Part shown: piece after piece, positions 1-7,928 of the stretch
Position numbering within the stretch: the stretch's first letter is position 1
Layout of the letters: every line of letters begins with the position of its first letter
Assembly (NCBI RefSeq): GCF_000158915.1
Contig: NZ_GG657754.1
Span: 2,837,630-2,875,130 of the forward strand
DNA length: 37,501 bases
Source: Streptomyces himastatinicus ATCC 53653
Lineage (GTDB): Bacteria > Actinomycetota > Actinomycetes > Streptomycetales > Streptomycetaceae
Reading direction: 5' to 3'
Made by a program: the position numbers and the translations under genes
Notes under the pieces: model-generated
What the model was told of the DNA's origin: nothing
Databases searched by the model: none
The model's input: only the letters and a program-made list of their open reading frames with translations

Positions 1-3000
1 CGCGGCCCGTTCCGCCCCGACCAGATGGCCCTTGGCGGTGAAGCGGCGCCGCGCCTCACCGGCCGCCGCCACCGCCTCGCGCTCCCGGCCGAGCGCGGCG
101 AGGGCCTTGGCCCGGTCGAACTCCGCACCGGCCAGGCACACCGGCGAGTCGGTCCCGCGGGCCGCGTCGAGAGCCTGGTCGAGGTGGTGGGCGGCGGTGG
201 CCGCGTCGCCGTCCGCCGCGGCCAGCCGGGCGCGGATGCCGTGGACGTCGGCGGCGGCCGCGGGCAGGGCGTCGAGGTCGGTGTCGAGCAGCCCGCCGAC
301 CAGCCGCGCCACCTCGTCCTCGGCGCCGCCGCGGGAGAGCAGCACCCGGGCCAGATCGCGGGTCGCGGTGGCGTGCAACTGCCCGTCGCCCAGCCGCTCC
401 AGCTCGGTGCGGGCGGCGCGCAGCAGCCGTATCGCGTCGTCCCAGCACCCCGCCGACTCCTCCACGGTGGCCTGGAAGAGATGGACGGCCGGTACGGCGA
501 AGAGGTGGCCGAGGTCGCTGAGGGTGCGTACGGCGTCGACGAGCAGCCGCCGCGCCTCGGGGTGGTCGCCGCGCATCGCCAGCAGGGCGGCCATCGGGCA
601 GGACACCGTGGCCCGCGCCATCCGGCGCCCGGCGAGCAGATCGTCCAGGAACGCGCCGCAGCGGCTCAGCGCCACGGGCGCGGGTTCCGGGCCGAGCCAC
701 AGGGAGACGGCGAGCGCGCCCAGGATCCCGGCGCGCTCCAGACCGGCCTCGGCGCGGACCGATTCGTGCAGGGCGCGGGTCAGCTGGCGGGCGGCCTCGC
801 CGTGCCGACTGCGGCTCTGCCGCTCCTGGCCGATGGCCAGCCAGGCGCGGGCCAGGCCGAGCGCGTCGTCGGATCCGGTGAAGACGGCGACCGCGTCGCG
901 GGCCGCGTCGAGGACGGCGCCGAAGCCGTCCGCGCCAGGTTCCAGATAGGAGGGGTCGAGGTACGCGAGCTGGAGCCGGACCCGGGCCTCGACGCCCCGG
1001 TCGCCCGCGGCGCGCGCGTCGGTGAGCAGCTGCCGCAGCGCGCCGACCGCCTCGGCCGCGTCCCCCGCGGCCAGCCGCGCCTCGGCGAGGGCGGTCCGTA
1101 CGGCGAGCCCGGCGTGGGGCTGGGGTTCCGGGAGCGCATCGGTGAGGGCGAGCGCCCGGCGCAGCAGGTCGACGGCCCAGCGGACGTCGCCGCGGCCGAG
1201 CGCCGCGGTGCCCGCCGCCGCGAGGTGGTCGGCGGCGCGGGCGCCGGTGCTCCGGGCGGTGTCATCGGCCGGGCCCAGGTCCAGCCGGAGCCGGAACGCC
1301 TCCTCCAGGTGGGTGCCGATGGTGTGGTGGCCGTCGGGGGCGCGTTCGGCGTGGTACTCCGCGAAGCGCTCGTGCTGCCGGGCGCGCACCAGCTTGGACA
1401 TGCCGCTGTAGACCTCGTCGCGGATCAGCTGGCTGACGAAGCGCCAGCGGGCCGCGCCGGGCTCCGTGGGGGCGTGCGCCCCGGCGGCCTCCAGGAGGCG
1501 GCGACGCACCAGGGTGCGCACCGCGTGCTCGACCGGACCGGCCCCCGGGGGCAGCAGCGCGGTGAGGTCCGCGGCCGTGAACTCGGCGCCGGTGACGGCC
1601 GCGCACTCCAGCACCGCCCGTTCGGCGGGCTCCAGCCGGTCCAGCCGGGCGGCGACGACGGCCCGTACCGAAGGGGGTACGAACCGGGGGTCGTCGCTCT
1701 CACTGACCATCCCCACGATCTGCTCGACGAACAGCGGATTGCCCTCGGAGCGGTGCACCAGCCGCTCCACGACCTCGTCGTGGGCGACGGTGGTCGCGTG
1801 CGGAACCACCTCGGGGCCGGCCGCGGGCTCGTACAGCCGCAGCACCAGTTCGCGGCAGTCGTCGGCGGCGAGCGGCGGCACCACCAGCGCGGTGGCGTTG
1901 AGCTTGCCGCTGCCCCACTGGGGATGGCGCTCCAGCAGATCCGGGCGGGCGACGCACAGCAGCAGCACGGGGGCGCCCTGGACCCAGTCGGCGAGGTGGT
2001 CGAGCGCGCCGAGCAGGTCCTCGTGCGCCCAGTGCAGATCGTCCACGACGGCGACCAGCGGGCGGGTCCCCGCCAGCGCGGTGCACAGCAGTTGCAGCGC
2101 CCAGCGGGTCTCGTCGAAGGACGTACCGGAGACGCCGGTGCGGGCGAGCCGCGCCAGCGCGGTGGCGGCGTCCCGTTCGGCCTCGCCGCCGCCCAGCACC
2201 TCCGCCAGCCGCGCCCGGGGGTTCGGCCCCAGCGCCTGCGTCAGCAGCGGTGCGAGCGGGGCCAGCGGCCCGGCGCTGCCGTACGGCGGGCAGTGGGCGC
2301 CCGCGACCAGCGCGCCGTCGCGTTCCGCCTCGGCCGCGAACGCGCGCGCCAGCCTGCTCTTGCCCACGCCCGGGTCGCCGAACAGCGTCACCAGATGGCA
2401 GGACCGGTCGCGCACCACCCGGGCGAACGCCATGCGCAGCTGGGCCAGTTCGTCGCCCCGGTCGACCATGGGGGCGCCCGGCGGCCCGGCGAGTGCCCGC
2501 GCCTCGTCCCGTATCCCGGTCAGCCGCCAGGCGGGCACCGGTTCGGACTTGCCCCGGACGGTCAGCGGCTCCACTTCGGCGGTCTCGGCGTGCGCCGCGA
2601 TGAGCCCGTGGGTGTCGGCGCCGATGAGGATCTGCCCGGCGGGGGCGTGCTGTTCGAGCCGGGCGGCGACGTTGACCGCCTCCCCGGAGACCAGCGCGTG
2701 GCCCGCGTCGGCGGCGCCCGAGGTGACCACCTCGCCGGTGTGGATGCCGATGCGCACCGCGATCCGGGCCCCGGTCTCGCGCTCCAGCTCCTCCCCCGAC
2801 TCCTCGACGGCGGCCAGCATGTCGAGCGCGGCGCGGGCGGCGCGCAGCGCGTCGTCCTCGTGCACGACGGGGATGCCGAAGACGGCCATGACCGCGTCCC
2901 CGATGAACTTCTCGACCGTGCCGCCGTGCCGCTCCAGGCAGGCCCGCAGCAGGTCGTAGTAGCGCAGCATCACATGGCGCAGCGCCTCCGCGTCGAGCCG

Positions 3001-3072
3001 CTCGCTGAGCGCCGTGGAGCCGACCATGTCGCAGAAGACGACGGTGATGGTCTTGCGGCTCATGTCGTGCAC
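1..3072 (-). CDS. Class III adenylate/guanylate cyclase-AAA ATPase regulator (3' end outside window)
   Basis: The frame stays open to the left edge, so at least 1024 residues are visible and the C-terminus is missing. Residues about 8-180 form a class III nucleotide cyclase domain: metal-binding Asp15 (FCDMVGST) and Asp59 (GDAVMA), substrate Lys55 (EKFIGD), and the transition-state pair Asn134/Arg138 (VNVAARLE). All key residues are present, so catalysis is plausible. A P-loop NTPase domain follows (GDPGVGKS, about 232-239; Walker B near VAVVDDLHW), then a long Ala/Leu-rich helical region typical of TPR repeats. Large one-component regulators of this type are common in actinomycetes. I chose GTG at 3072 because an AAGGGGG site sits about 6 bases upstream; ATG at 3063 is the alternative. 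It starts 40 bases after the exporter/peptide gene on the same strand, so it is probably the last visible gene of the peptide operon. A sensory or regulatory role there is inference. Confidence 0.9.
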   Translation of the reverse strand, partial: MHDMSRKTITVVFCDMVGSTALSERLDAEALRHVMLRYYDLLRACLERHGGTVEKFIGDAVMAVFGIPVVHEDDALRAARAALDMLAAVEESGEELERETGARIAVRIGIHTGEVVTSGAADAGHALVSGEAVNVAARLEQHAPAGQILIGADTHGLIAAHAETAEVEPLTVRGKSEPVPAWRLTGIRDEARALAGPPGAPMVDRGDELAQLRMAFARVVRDRSCHLVTLFGDPGVGKSRLARAFAAEAERDGALVAGAHCPPYGSAGPLAPLAPLLTQALGPNPRARLAEVLGGGEAERDAATALARLARTGVSGTSFDETRWALQLLCTALAGTRPLVAVVDDLHWAHEDLLGALDHLADWVQGAPVLLLCVARPDLLERHPQWGSGKLNATALVVPPLAADDCRELVLRLYEPAAGPEVVPHATTVAHDEVVERLVHRSEGNPLFVEQIVGMVSESDDPRFVPPSVRAVVAARLDRLEPAERAVLECAAVTGAEFTAADLTALLPPGAGPVEHAVRTLVRRRLLEAAGAHAPTEPGAARWRFVSQLIRDEVYSGMSKLVRARQHERFAEYHAERAPDGHHTIGTHLEEAFRLRLDLGPADDTARSTGARAADHLAAAGTAALGRGDVRWAVDLLRRALALTDALPEPQPHAGLAVRTALAEARLAAGDAAEAVGALRQLLTDARAAGDRGVEARVRLQLAYLDPSYLEPGADGFGAVLDAARDAVAVFTGSDDALGLARAWLAIGQERQSRSRHGEAARQLTRALHESVRAEAGLERAGILGALAVSLWLGPEPAPVALSRCGAFLDDLLAGRRMARATVSCPMAALLAMRGDHPEARRLLVDAVRTLSDLGHLFAVPAVHLFQATVEESAGCWDDAIRLLRAARTELERLGDGQLHATATRDLARVLLSRGGAEDEVARLVGGLLDTDLDALPAAAADVHGIRARLAAADGDAATAAHHLDQALDAARGTDSPVCLAGAEFDRAKALAALGREREAVAAAGEARRRFTAKGHLVGAERAA

Positions 3073-3112
3073 GGCGCCCCCTTCGGCCGGGTCGAAGCTC
3101 AGACGGTCGGAC

Positions 3113-3316
3113 TCAGAACAGAACGCCGCCGATGATGGGCTCCCCGCTGTGCGCCTCCACCTCGTCGGCGGTGGCCTGGAGCCGCAGCTGTACGGAGATC
3201 AGCAGGTCGGCCTCTTCGTCGCTGAGCCCGTGGAGCGCCTCCAGCTGCCCCGGGGTGAGTCCGTCGACGGGGAACCCGGCGGCCCGCAGGGCGTCCAGGC
3301 GCTGTGTGTCCGGCAT
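3113..3316 (-). CDS. RiPP-precursor-like small peptide (internal start within the exporter ORF)
   Basis: This 67-residue peptide occupies the 3' end of the exporter reading frame but has its own ATG at 3316 with a strong GGGAGGG ribosome site about 8 bases upstream. It may therefore be made separately as well as in the fusion. The N-terminal part is an acidic amphipathic leader-like helix (LDALRAAGFPVDGL, then LSDEEADLLISVQLRL). The C-terminus is a short Gly/hydrophobic tail ending GEPIIGGVLF. This resembles the small proteins that NCBI names 'aroma-sacti cluster domain', which occur beside radical SAM enzymes; the match is from memory and unverified. It contains no cysteine, so a thioether (sactipeptide) product would be impossible from this peptide alone. 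A modified C-terminal tail, or a role as a recognition partner, is inference. The neighbouring radical SAM, diiron and MFS genes support a precursor role. Confidence 0.6.
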   Translation of the reverse strand: MPDTQRLDALRAAGFPVDGLTPGQLEALHGLSDEEADLLISVQLRLQATADEVEAHSGEPIIGGVLF

Positions 3317-4642
3317 GGTGTCGGCCCTCCCGGTGGGTGGTGGTGGGGGTTGTGCGTCGTCGCTGTGCGGGTCGTCGCCGTGCGGGTCGTCGCTGTGCGG
3401 GCTCCGGCGCCGTACGCGCATCCCGTAGAGCCAGACCACCGCGCCGAGCGCCGCGAGCGCCGGTCCGGCGGTCAGGAACACGAAGCCGACGCCCGACCAG
3501 CTCGCGAGCGCCGCGCCCAGCGGCGGGGCGGCCAGCTGGAGCAGCACCGGGAACGCGTTGGCGATCGCGGTGACCCGGCCGGTCAGCTCGGGGGGCGTCT
3601 CGCGGTGCAGTACGTACGGGAAGACGACCATGATCCCGGCGGCGGCGAAGCCGAGCACCCCGGCGATCGGCATCCACAGCCAGACCATGCCGTGGGCGTC
3701 GAGGCCCAGCCCGGTGCCGATGCCGCTGACCGCCGCGCCGACCACGATCTGGGCCACGCCCAGCACCACGAACGGCCCCGCCGCCATGACGCGCCCGCTG
3801 ATGGCGAGCGTGCCGAGCGCCGCGCCGAGTCCGACCGCGGCCACCACATAGCCCAACGAGGTTTCGCCGACGCCCAGTTCGCGCATGGCCAGCGGGGAGA
3901 GGGTGTCGAAGGTGAGAACGAGGAAGAGGGTCGCCGCGACGCTGCCGATCAGCGCGATCAGCGCGGGGGTGCGGGCGATGAACCGTATCCCTTCGGCGAT
4001 GTCGGCGCGCAGCCCGGTGGGTTCTCCGTCGCCGGCCGTCGCCTCGGTCTTCGGGTCCGGCCGCCGCGGCAGCCGTACGGCGGACAGCAGCGCGGCCGAG
4101 ACGACGAAGGTCGCGGCGTCCACGACGAAGGCCGCCCGCACCCCCCATCCTGCGATGATCAGCCCGCTGAGCGCCGGTCCTGCCACCTTGGCGGCCTGGT
4201 TGGTGAAGACCGTGAGCGACATCGCGGAGAGCAGGTCCTTCTCCGGGACGACGGAACGCAGCGTGGACTGGTGGACCGGGTTGAACAGCGCCCCGAACGA
4301 CACCTTGCACACCACGAGCACCAGCAGCACCGGCAGGTTGGGCGCGGCGAGATAGCCGAGCGCCAGCGCCGCGCGGACCAGATCGCAGCCGACCAGCACC
4401 CGTATCCGATCGCTCATCCGGTCGGCGAGCGCCCCCGCCACCGGGGCGAGCGCCACCATCGGGACGGCCACCGCCACGCTGAGCGCGGCGAGCGCGCCCG
4501 CGCCATGGCCCCAGGTGTAGGTGAGGAGGACGACGAGGGCGAGGTAGTCCAGCCAGTCCCCGACGCTCGAAATGGCCTGGCCGCCGTAGAGCAGCCGGAA
4601 ACGGGGGTGGCGCAGGGCCGCGGTGAGCGAGAGCCGTTCCAT
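3113..4642 (-). CDS. MFS transporter fused in frame to a RiPP-precursor-like peptide
   Basis: Residues 1 to about 420 are a 12-helix major facilitator superfamily transporter of the drug/antibiotic-efflux type (N-terminus MERLSLTAALRHPRFRLLYG; loop GALADRMSDRIRVL between helices 2 and 3). It should export a small molecule or peptide across the membrane. The ORF does not stop after the last helix (VVWLYGMRVRRRS). It continues through a short His/Ser/Asp/Pro linker encoded by a three-copy 15-bp repeat and a run of five prolines into the 67-residue precursor-like peptide. The ATG at 4642 directly abuts the TAG of the upstream diiron-protein gene, so translation is coupled. Exporter and peptide were probably separate genes once, joined by loss of the exporter stop; that is inference. 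Export of the operon's product is the likely job. Confidence 0.9.
   Translation of the reverse strand: MERLSLTAALRHPRFRLLYGGQAISSVGDWLDYLALVVLLTYTWGHGAGALAALSVAVAVPMVALAPVAGALADRMSDRIRVLVGCDLVRAALALGYLAAPNLPVLLVLVVCKVSFGALFNPVHQSTLRSVVPEKDLLSAMSLTVFTNQAAKVAGPALSGLIIAGWGVRAAFVVDAATFVVSAALLSAVRLPRRPDPKTEATAGDGEPTGLRADIAEGIRFIARTPALIALIGSVAATLFLVLTFDTLSPLAMRELGVGETSLGYVVAAVGLGAALGTLAISGRVMAAGPFVVLGVAQIVVGAAVSGIGTGLGLDAHGMVWLWMPIAGVLGFAAAGIMVVFPYVLHRETPPELTGRVTAIANAFPVLLQLAAPPLGAALASWSGVGFVFLTAGPALAALGAVVWLYGMRVRRRSPHSDDPHGDDPHSDDAQPPPPPTGRADTMPDTQRLDALRAAGFPVDGLTPGQLEALHGLSDEEADLLISVQLRLQATADEVEAHSGEPIIGGVLF
3356..3400. repeat. Three-copy 15-bp tandem repeat in the exporter-peptide linker
   Basis: Three consecutive 15-bp units, gtcgtcgctgtgcgg on the plus strand; the middle copy has one t-to-c change. 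They encode the acidic, His-containing linker between the transporter and the peptide. In-frame repeat growth by slippage is a simple route to such a linker. Confidence 0.85.
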
Positions 4643-5338
4643 CTACGCGCTCCTCTCGCTCGGCGGCGTGAACCGGTCGGCGAGTTCGCCGAAGGCGGCC
4701 ACCAGCAGCTGGACGGTGTTCAGGGCGGACACGCTCACCGCGCGCCGCAGCCGGGCCTCCAGCGGCAGGGTGTCGAGCAGTCGGCGCAGCGCGTCCCGGT
4801 GGCCGGGGTCCTCCTCGGCGTGGCGGGCGAGGGTACGGAACGCGGCGCGCGGATGGCCCGTGCGCGCGCTCAGGCGCTCGGCCGCCCGGGGGTGCGGAGG
4901 GTCGCCCTCCAGTACGGCGATGTAGCCGAGCAGACAGACCGGGTGGAGGCGTTCGATCCAGAAGTACTGAGCGCCTGCCAGCGCCGCCACCGGGGCGGGC
5001 GGAATCCGCCGCCAGGGCTCGCCGGGGTCCTGGCCGAGCGCGGCCAGGTCCTCGCACACCCAGACGTCATGGCCGCGCTCCTCGGGGATGTGGCGCGCCC
5101 AGTACGGAACGAGCGCGGCCGCCACCGGATCGTCCCCCCGGTCGGCCAGCTCCCGGCTGCGGGCGGCGGCCACCTCCATCACGGGGACGGTCGCGCGGAT
5201 GATCTGGTGCGTCAGATGCAGGTATTCGGGATAGACGGCGGCCGGGTCGGGCACCGCCCAGACCCGGGCCAGCGTCGCCCGCAGCCCCGGCCGCAGCAGC
5301 CCGATCCTGGCGTCGAGCGCGGCGGCGGTGGTGATCAT
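4643..5338 (-). CDS. Heme-oxygenase-like diiron (HDO) / iron-containing redox enzyme family protein
   Basis: This 231-residue all-helical protein resembles the TenA/heme-oxygenase-fold oxidases called HDOs. Visible candidate iron ligands are the HIPEERGHD segment (residues 83-91) and the HxxxDxxH segment (His173 to His180, HAEEDPGH). These match the paired E/H and H/D/H motifs of the family. Known HDOs use a diiron site and O2 to oxidise or cleave amino-acid-derived and fatty-acid substrates. Its ATG overlaps the TGA of the radical SAM gene (ATGA), and its TAG abuts the transporter ATG, so the three genes form a coupled operon. A second oxidative tailoring step on the same peptide is the likely role, but the substrate is unknown. 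Confidence 0.82.
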   Translation of the reverse strand: MITTAAALDARIGLLRPGLRATLARVWAVPDPAAVYPEYLHLTHQIIRATVPVMEVAAARSRELADRGDDPVAAALVPYWARHIPEERGHDVWVCEDLAALGQDPGEPWRRIPPAPVAALAGAQYFWIERLHPVCLLGYIAVLEGDPPHPRAAERLSARTGHPRAAFRTLARHAEEDPGHRDALRRLLDTLPLEARLRRAVSVSALNTVQLLVAAFGELADRFTPPSERSA

Positions 5339-7044
5339 GGCGCACCGTCCGCGTGTCGTCCGAGGGCGGCGAGTTCGCGATAGCCCTCGGTTCCGTAGCG
5401 CCGCAGGAACGTCTCCGCCCCGCCCTCGCGGGTGAGCCCGGCGAGCCGCCGTTCCACCGCGCGGACGCCCGGCCGCTCCAGTACCTCTGTGGCCCGCGCG
5501 GCGGTCCGAGGCTCGCCCAGGGCGGTCACGCACGCCGCGCAGTAGCCGTCGCACTCGGCGCCCGCGAGCGAGGCCAGATGCCGAGGGCCGAAGGCCCGGA
5601 TGCCGCACAGCAGTTCGCGCTCCAGCAGCCGTTCGCGGATCGCGGCCCAGCCGTCGTGGGCGATGTGTCCGAGCCGCAGATGGGCGGGAACCCGCCCGAG
5701 GGCGGCGGCGTCGACCACGTCCTGGTTGCAGCAGGTCACGACGGTGCCGTCGAAGCAGACAACCGGCCAAGCGGCCAGCACACAGGGCGCGGGCACGGTG
5801 CCCCGGTGGCGGGTGCCCGCCCCGGACACGGTGTCAGACCCGGTCCCGGTTCCGGTTCCGGCCGAGGCTCCGTCGTCAGACGCGGGCCCGAACCCCGGCA
5901 CGGCCCCGGACTCCGGCTCGGGCACGCCCCCGGCCCGTAGCGCAGCCCCGGATCCGGAGACGGTCTCGGATCCGGCTCCCGCCCCGGACGCGGCTCCGCC
6001 TTCGAGCGCGGACCCGGCCCCGGGCGCAACTCCAGACCCCGGCATAGCCGCGGCCTCCGGCACAGACCCGTACCGGGGTGCTGGCCCGTACCGGGGCGTG
6101 CCCCCAATTCCGGGCGCAGCACCAGATCCGGGCGCCGGCGCAGCCCCGGCCGCGGGCCGGGGCGCGAGCCCAGACGTGGGCGTATCCGCAGGCCGCGGCA
6201 CGGGCCCAGACCCGGGTCCGGACCCCGACGTGGCGGCGGCCCCTGGCGCGGCCCCAGACCCCGGCCCGGGCACGGCCCCGGCCCGTAACGCCCCGGGTCC
6301 GGAGACGGCCTCGCATCCGGCTCCCGCCCCGGACGCGGCTCCGCCTTCGAGCGCGGACCCGGCCCCGGGCGCAGCCCCGGACCCGTACCGGGCCGCGGGC
6401 CCGGACTCCGGCACGACGCCGGAACCAGACGCGGCCCCGACTCCCGGCTCCGGGAGCCACGTGCGGGCGCGTCCGGCGGGCTTGACGACGGTGACCAGGA
6501 TCGGCACCCGGTCGTCCAGCTCGCCGCGGATGTCCTCGGCGGCCTCCCGCAGATACGGATCGTCAGGCGTGCGTCCGGTGAGCTGGACGCTGACGTCCTT
6601 GCCCTCGTCCACGAGCCGCCGCAGCACGCGCAGCACCGCGGCGCGCGGCACCTCGCGTTCGTGGAACGCGTCGATGCTGGCGGCGAAGTGGTCCACCGCG
6701 TCGATGGCGTGCCGCACCGGCGCGGGGGTCCGGCCGTGGGCCGCGAAGTACATCCCGGACAGCAGCTGGGTGCGGCCGCCCACGTCCCGTACGCGCTCCG
6801 CGATCTCCGCAACCAGCCGGGGCCGCAGCAGCGGTTCACCGCCCGTCAGCAGGACGTACTCGGGCCGGTCGGCCGGGGTGAACGTCCCGACGAAACGCTT
6901 CAGCACGGCGGCGTCGATCTGCTCGCTCCCCATCGAGGAGGCGGTCGAGCAGTGCGCGCAGGCGAGCGGGCAGCGCCGGGTGACGGTCAGCAGGACCGCG
7001 GCCGCCGGTTCGGCACGGGCCGCGAGCAGGTCGAGCAGATGCAC
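5335..7044 (-). CDS. Radical SAM/SPASM-like peptide-modifying enzyme with a large low-complexity insert
   Basis: The N-terminal radical SAM barrel has the Cx3Cx2C cluster motif at Cys25, Cys29 and Cys32 (CPLACAHC) and the GGEP SAM-binding motif at about 68-71. The C-terminal part has a SPASM/twitch-like set of cysteines (421, 430, 438, 439, 480, 498, 502, 505), including CDGYCAAC, that should hold one or two auxiliary Fe-S clusters. Such enzymes modify ribosomal peptides or similar substrates. Between these halves, about residues 199-417, lies a Gly/Ala/Pro/Ser-rich segment with duplicated blocks, unlike anything expected in the fold. Without it the protein would be about 350 residues, the usual size. 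ATG 7044 has a GGGGGGAG ribosome site. It is the first gene of the minus-strand operon and overlaps the diiron gene by ATGA. Confidence 0.88.
   Translation of the reverse strand: MHLLDLLAARAEPAAAVLLTVTRRCPLACAHCSTASSMGSEQIDAAVLKRFVGTFTPADRPEYVLLTGGEPLLRPRLVAEIAERVRDVGGRTQLLSGMYFAAHGRTPAPVRHAIDAVDHFAASIDAFHEREVPRAAVLRVLRRLVDEGKDVSVQLTGRTPDDPYLREAAEDIRGELDDRVPILVTVVKPAGRARTWLPEPGVGAASGSGVVPESGPAARYGSGAAPGAGSALEGGAASGAGAGCEAVSGPGALRAGAVPGPGSGAAPGAAATSGSGPGSGPVPRPADTPTSGLAPRPAAGAAPAPGSGAAPGIGGTPRYGPAPRYGSVPEAAAMPGSGVAPGAGSALEGGAASGAGAGSETVSGSGAALRAGGVPEPESGAVPGFGPASDDGASAGTGTGTGSDTVSGAGTRHRGTVPAPCVLAAWPVVCFDGTVVTCCNQDVVDAAALGRVPAHLRLGHIAHDGWAAIRERLLERELLCGIRAFGPRHLASLAGAECDGYCAACVTALGEPRTAARATEVLERPGVRAVERRLAGLTREGGAETFLRRYGTEGYRELAALGRHADGAP
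5793..6450. repeat. Low-complexity repeat region inside the radical SAM gene
   Basis: About 650 bp of degenerate short Pro/Gly/Ala/Ser-coding units. It includes a longer direct repeat of 72 bp at 5956-6027 and 6301-6372, offset by 345 bp (115 codons, in frame), with only two mismatches. The high identity indicates recent duplication by slippage or unequal recombination. Confidence 0.85.
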
Positions 7045-7162
7045 TGGACCACTCCCCCCGGTTCCGTCCTGGCATGTGACCCAAGGGCAGCATGGGTCGG
7101 GCCGCTTGGGCGCCGGTTTGCGGGCGGTTGCGCACTTCTTGTGCCCACCGCCGTACCCAACT

Positions 7163-7178
7163 CCTCAGACGTCTGAGG
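7163..7178. promoter_or_regulatory. Perfect 16-bp palindrome, likely GntR/FadR operator
   Basis: CCTCAGACGTCTGAGG reads identically on both strands. It lies just upstream of a TAGAGT -10-like hexamer at 7187-7192, and about 60 bases before the start of a FadR-type regulator. Position and symmetry fit autoregulation of the regulator/ABC pair, and it could also affect the divergent peptide operon. Assignment to this regulator is inference. Confidence 0.6.
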
Positions 7179-7238
7179 ACTTCTGCTAGAGTCCGCGAGG
7201 CCATCGCACAAGATCAACAACCCGCCGGGAGAGACGAG

Positions 7239-7928
7239 ATGGCGGAAACCTCACAGCTGCGGCACGGCCGCGTGGTGCCGCAGGTCGAGAGCACGCTGCG
7301 CGCGATGCTCACCGAGGGGCGCTGGCGCCCCGGCCAACGCCTCCCCAGCGAGGTGACCCTCGCCGCCGAGCTGGGCGTCGGCCGCTCCTCGGTCCGCGAG
7401 GCCGTCCGGCTGCTGGCCCACGACGGCCTGCTGGACGTACGCCACGGCTCGGGCACCTACGCGGCCGAGGAGCCGCGGGAGCCGCGCGACGTACGGCAAC
7501 TGCTGCGCCGCGCCCGGCTGCTGGAGGTCTACGAGGTCCGCCGGGCGCTCGAGGTGGAGGCCGCCCGGCTCGCAGCCCGCCGCGTACGCCCCGAGGACCT
7601 CACCCGGCTCACCGACGACCTCAAGCGCCGCCAGAAGGCGGCCGGAGCCGGTCCCGCCGCCTTCGTGGACGCCGACCTGGCCTTCCACCGCACGGTCGTG
7701 GAGCTGTCCGGCAACGCCGTACTGCTCGGCCTGTTCACCTCCGTCCTGCCGGTGCTGCGCGAGGAGCTGGTCGAGATGGTCGTCCACGAGACCGGGCTGC
7801 CCGATCTGACCTGCGCCCATACGGCGCTGCTGGACGCCCTGGCGGACGGCGACCCCGAGGCCGCGATCGCCGCCACCGTGAAGAACCTGGAATCCGTGAT
7901 GACGCTCATCGCCGAGGAGGCACCATGA
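7239..7928 (+). CDS. FadR-subfamily GntR transcriptional regulator
   Basis: This 229-residue protein has an N-terminal winged helix-turn-helix of GntR type (residues about 8-75; RPGQRLPSEVTLAAELGVGR followed by SSVREAVRLLAHDGLL). The C-terminal all-helical FCD ligand-binding domain (about 90-220) contains the family's Asp/His positions (VDADLAFHRTVVELSG; TCAHTALLDAL). FCD proteins bind carboxylate metabolites, often with a metal, and release DNA. ATG 7239 is preceded by GGGAGAG at suitable spacing. A perfect palindrome lies in the promoter region. Its TGA overlaps the ATG of the ABC ATPase (ATGA), so the two are co-translated. It diverges from the radical SAM operon across a 194-base gap and may influence that too. 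Confidence 0.93.
   Translation: MAETSQLRHGRVVPQVESTLRAMLTEGRWRPGQRLPSEVTLAAELGVGRSSVREAVRLLAHDGLLDVRHGSGTYAAEEPREPRDVRQLLRRARLLEVYEVRRALEVEAARLAARRVRPEDLTRLTDDLKRRQKAAGAGPAAFVDADLAFHRTVVELSGNAVLLGLFTSVLPVLREELVEMVVHETGLPDLTCAHTALLDALADGDPEAAIAATVKNLESVMTLIAEEAP

Noticed and set aside
25..3135. 1036-residue plus-strand open frame over the cyclase-ATPase gene
   Set aside because: Antisense shadow in GC-rich DNA. The minus strand gives clear cyclase and P-loop motifs; this frame is repetitive Gly/Arg/Gln without motifs.
3014..5383. 789-residue plus-strand open frame
   Set aside because: Antisense to the exporter and diiron genes, with low-complexity His/Arg/Gly composition.
5793..6450. Short-unit repeats considered as a CRISPR array
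   Set aside because: Units are degenerate, not separated by unique spacers, and keep an open reading frame with Pro/Gly/Ala codons.
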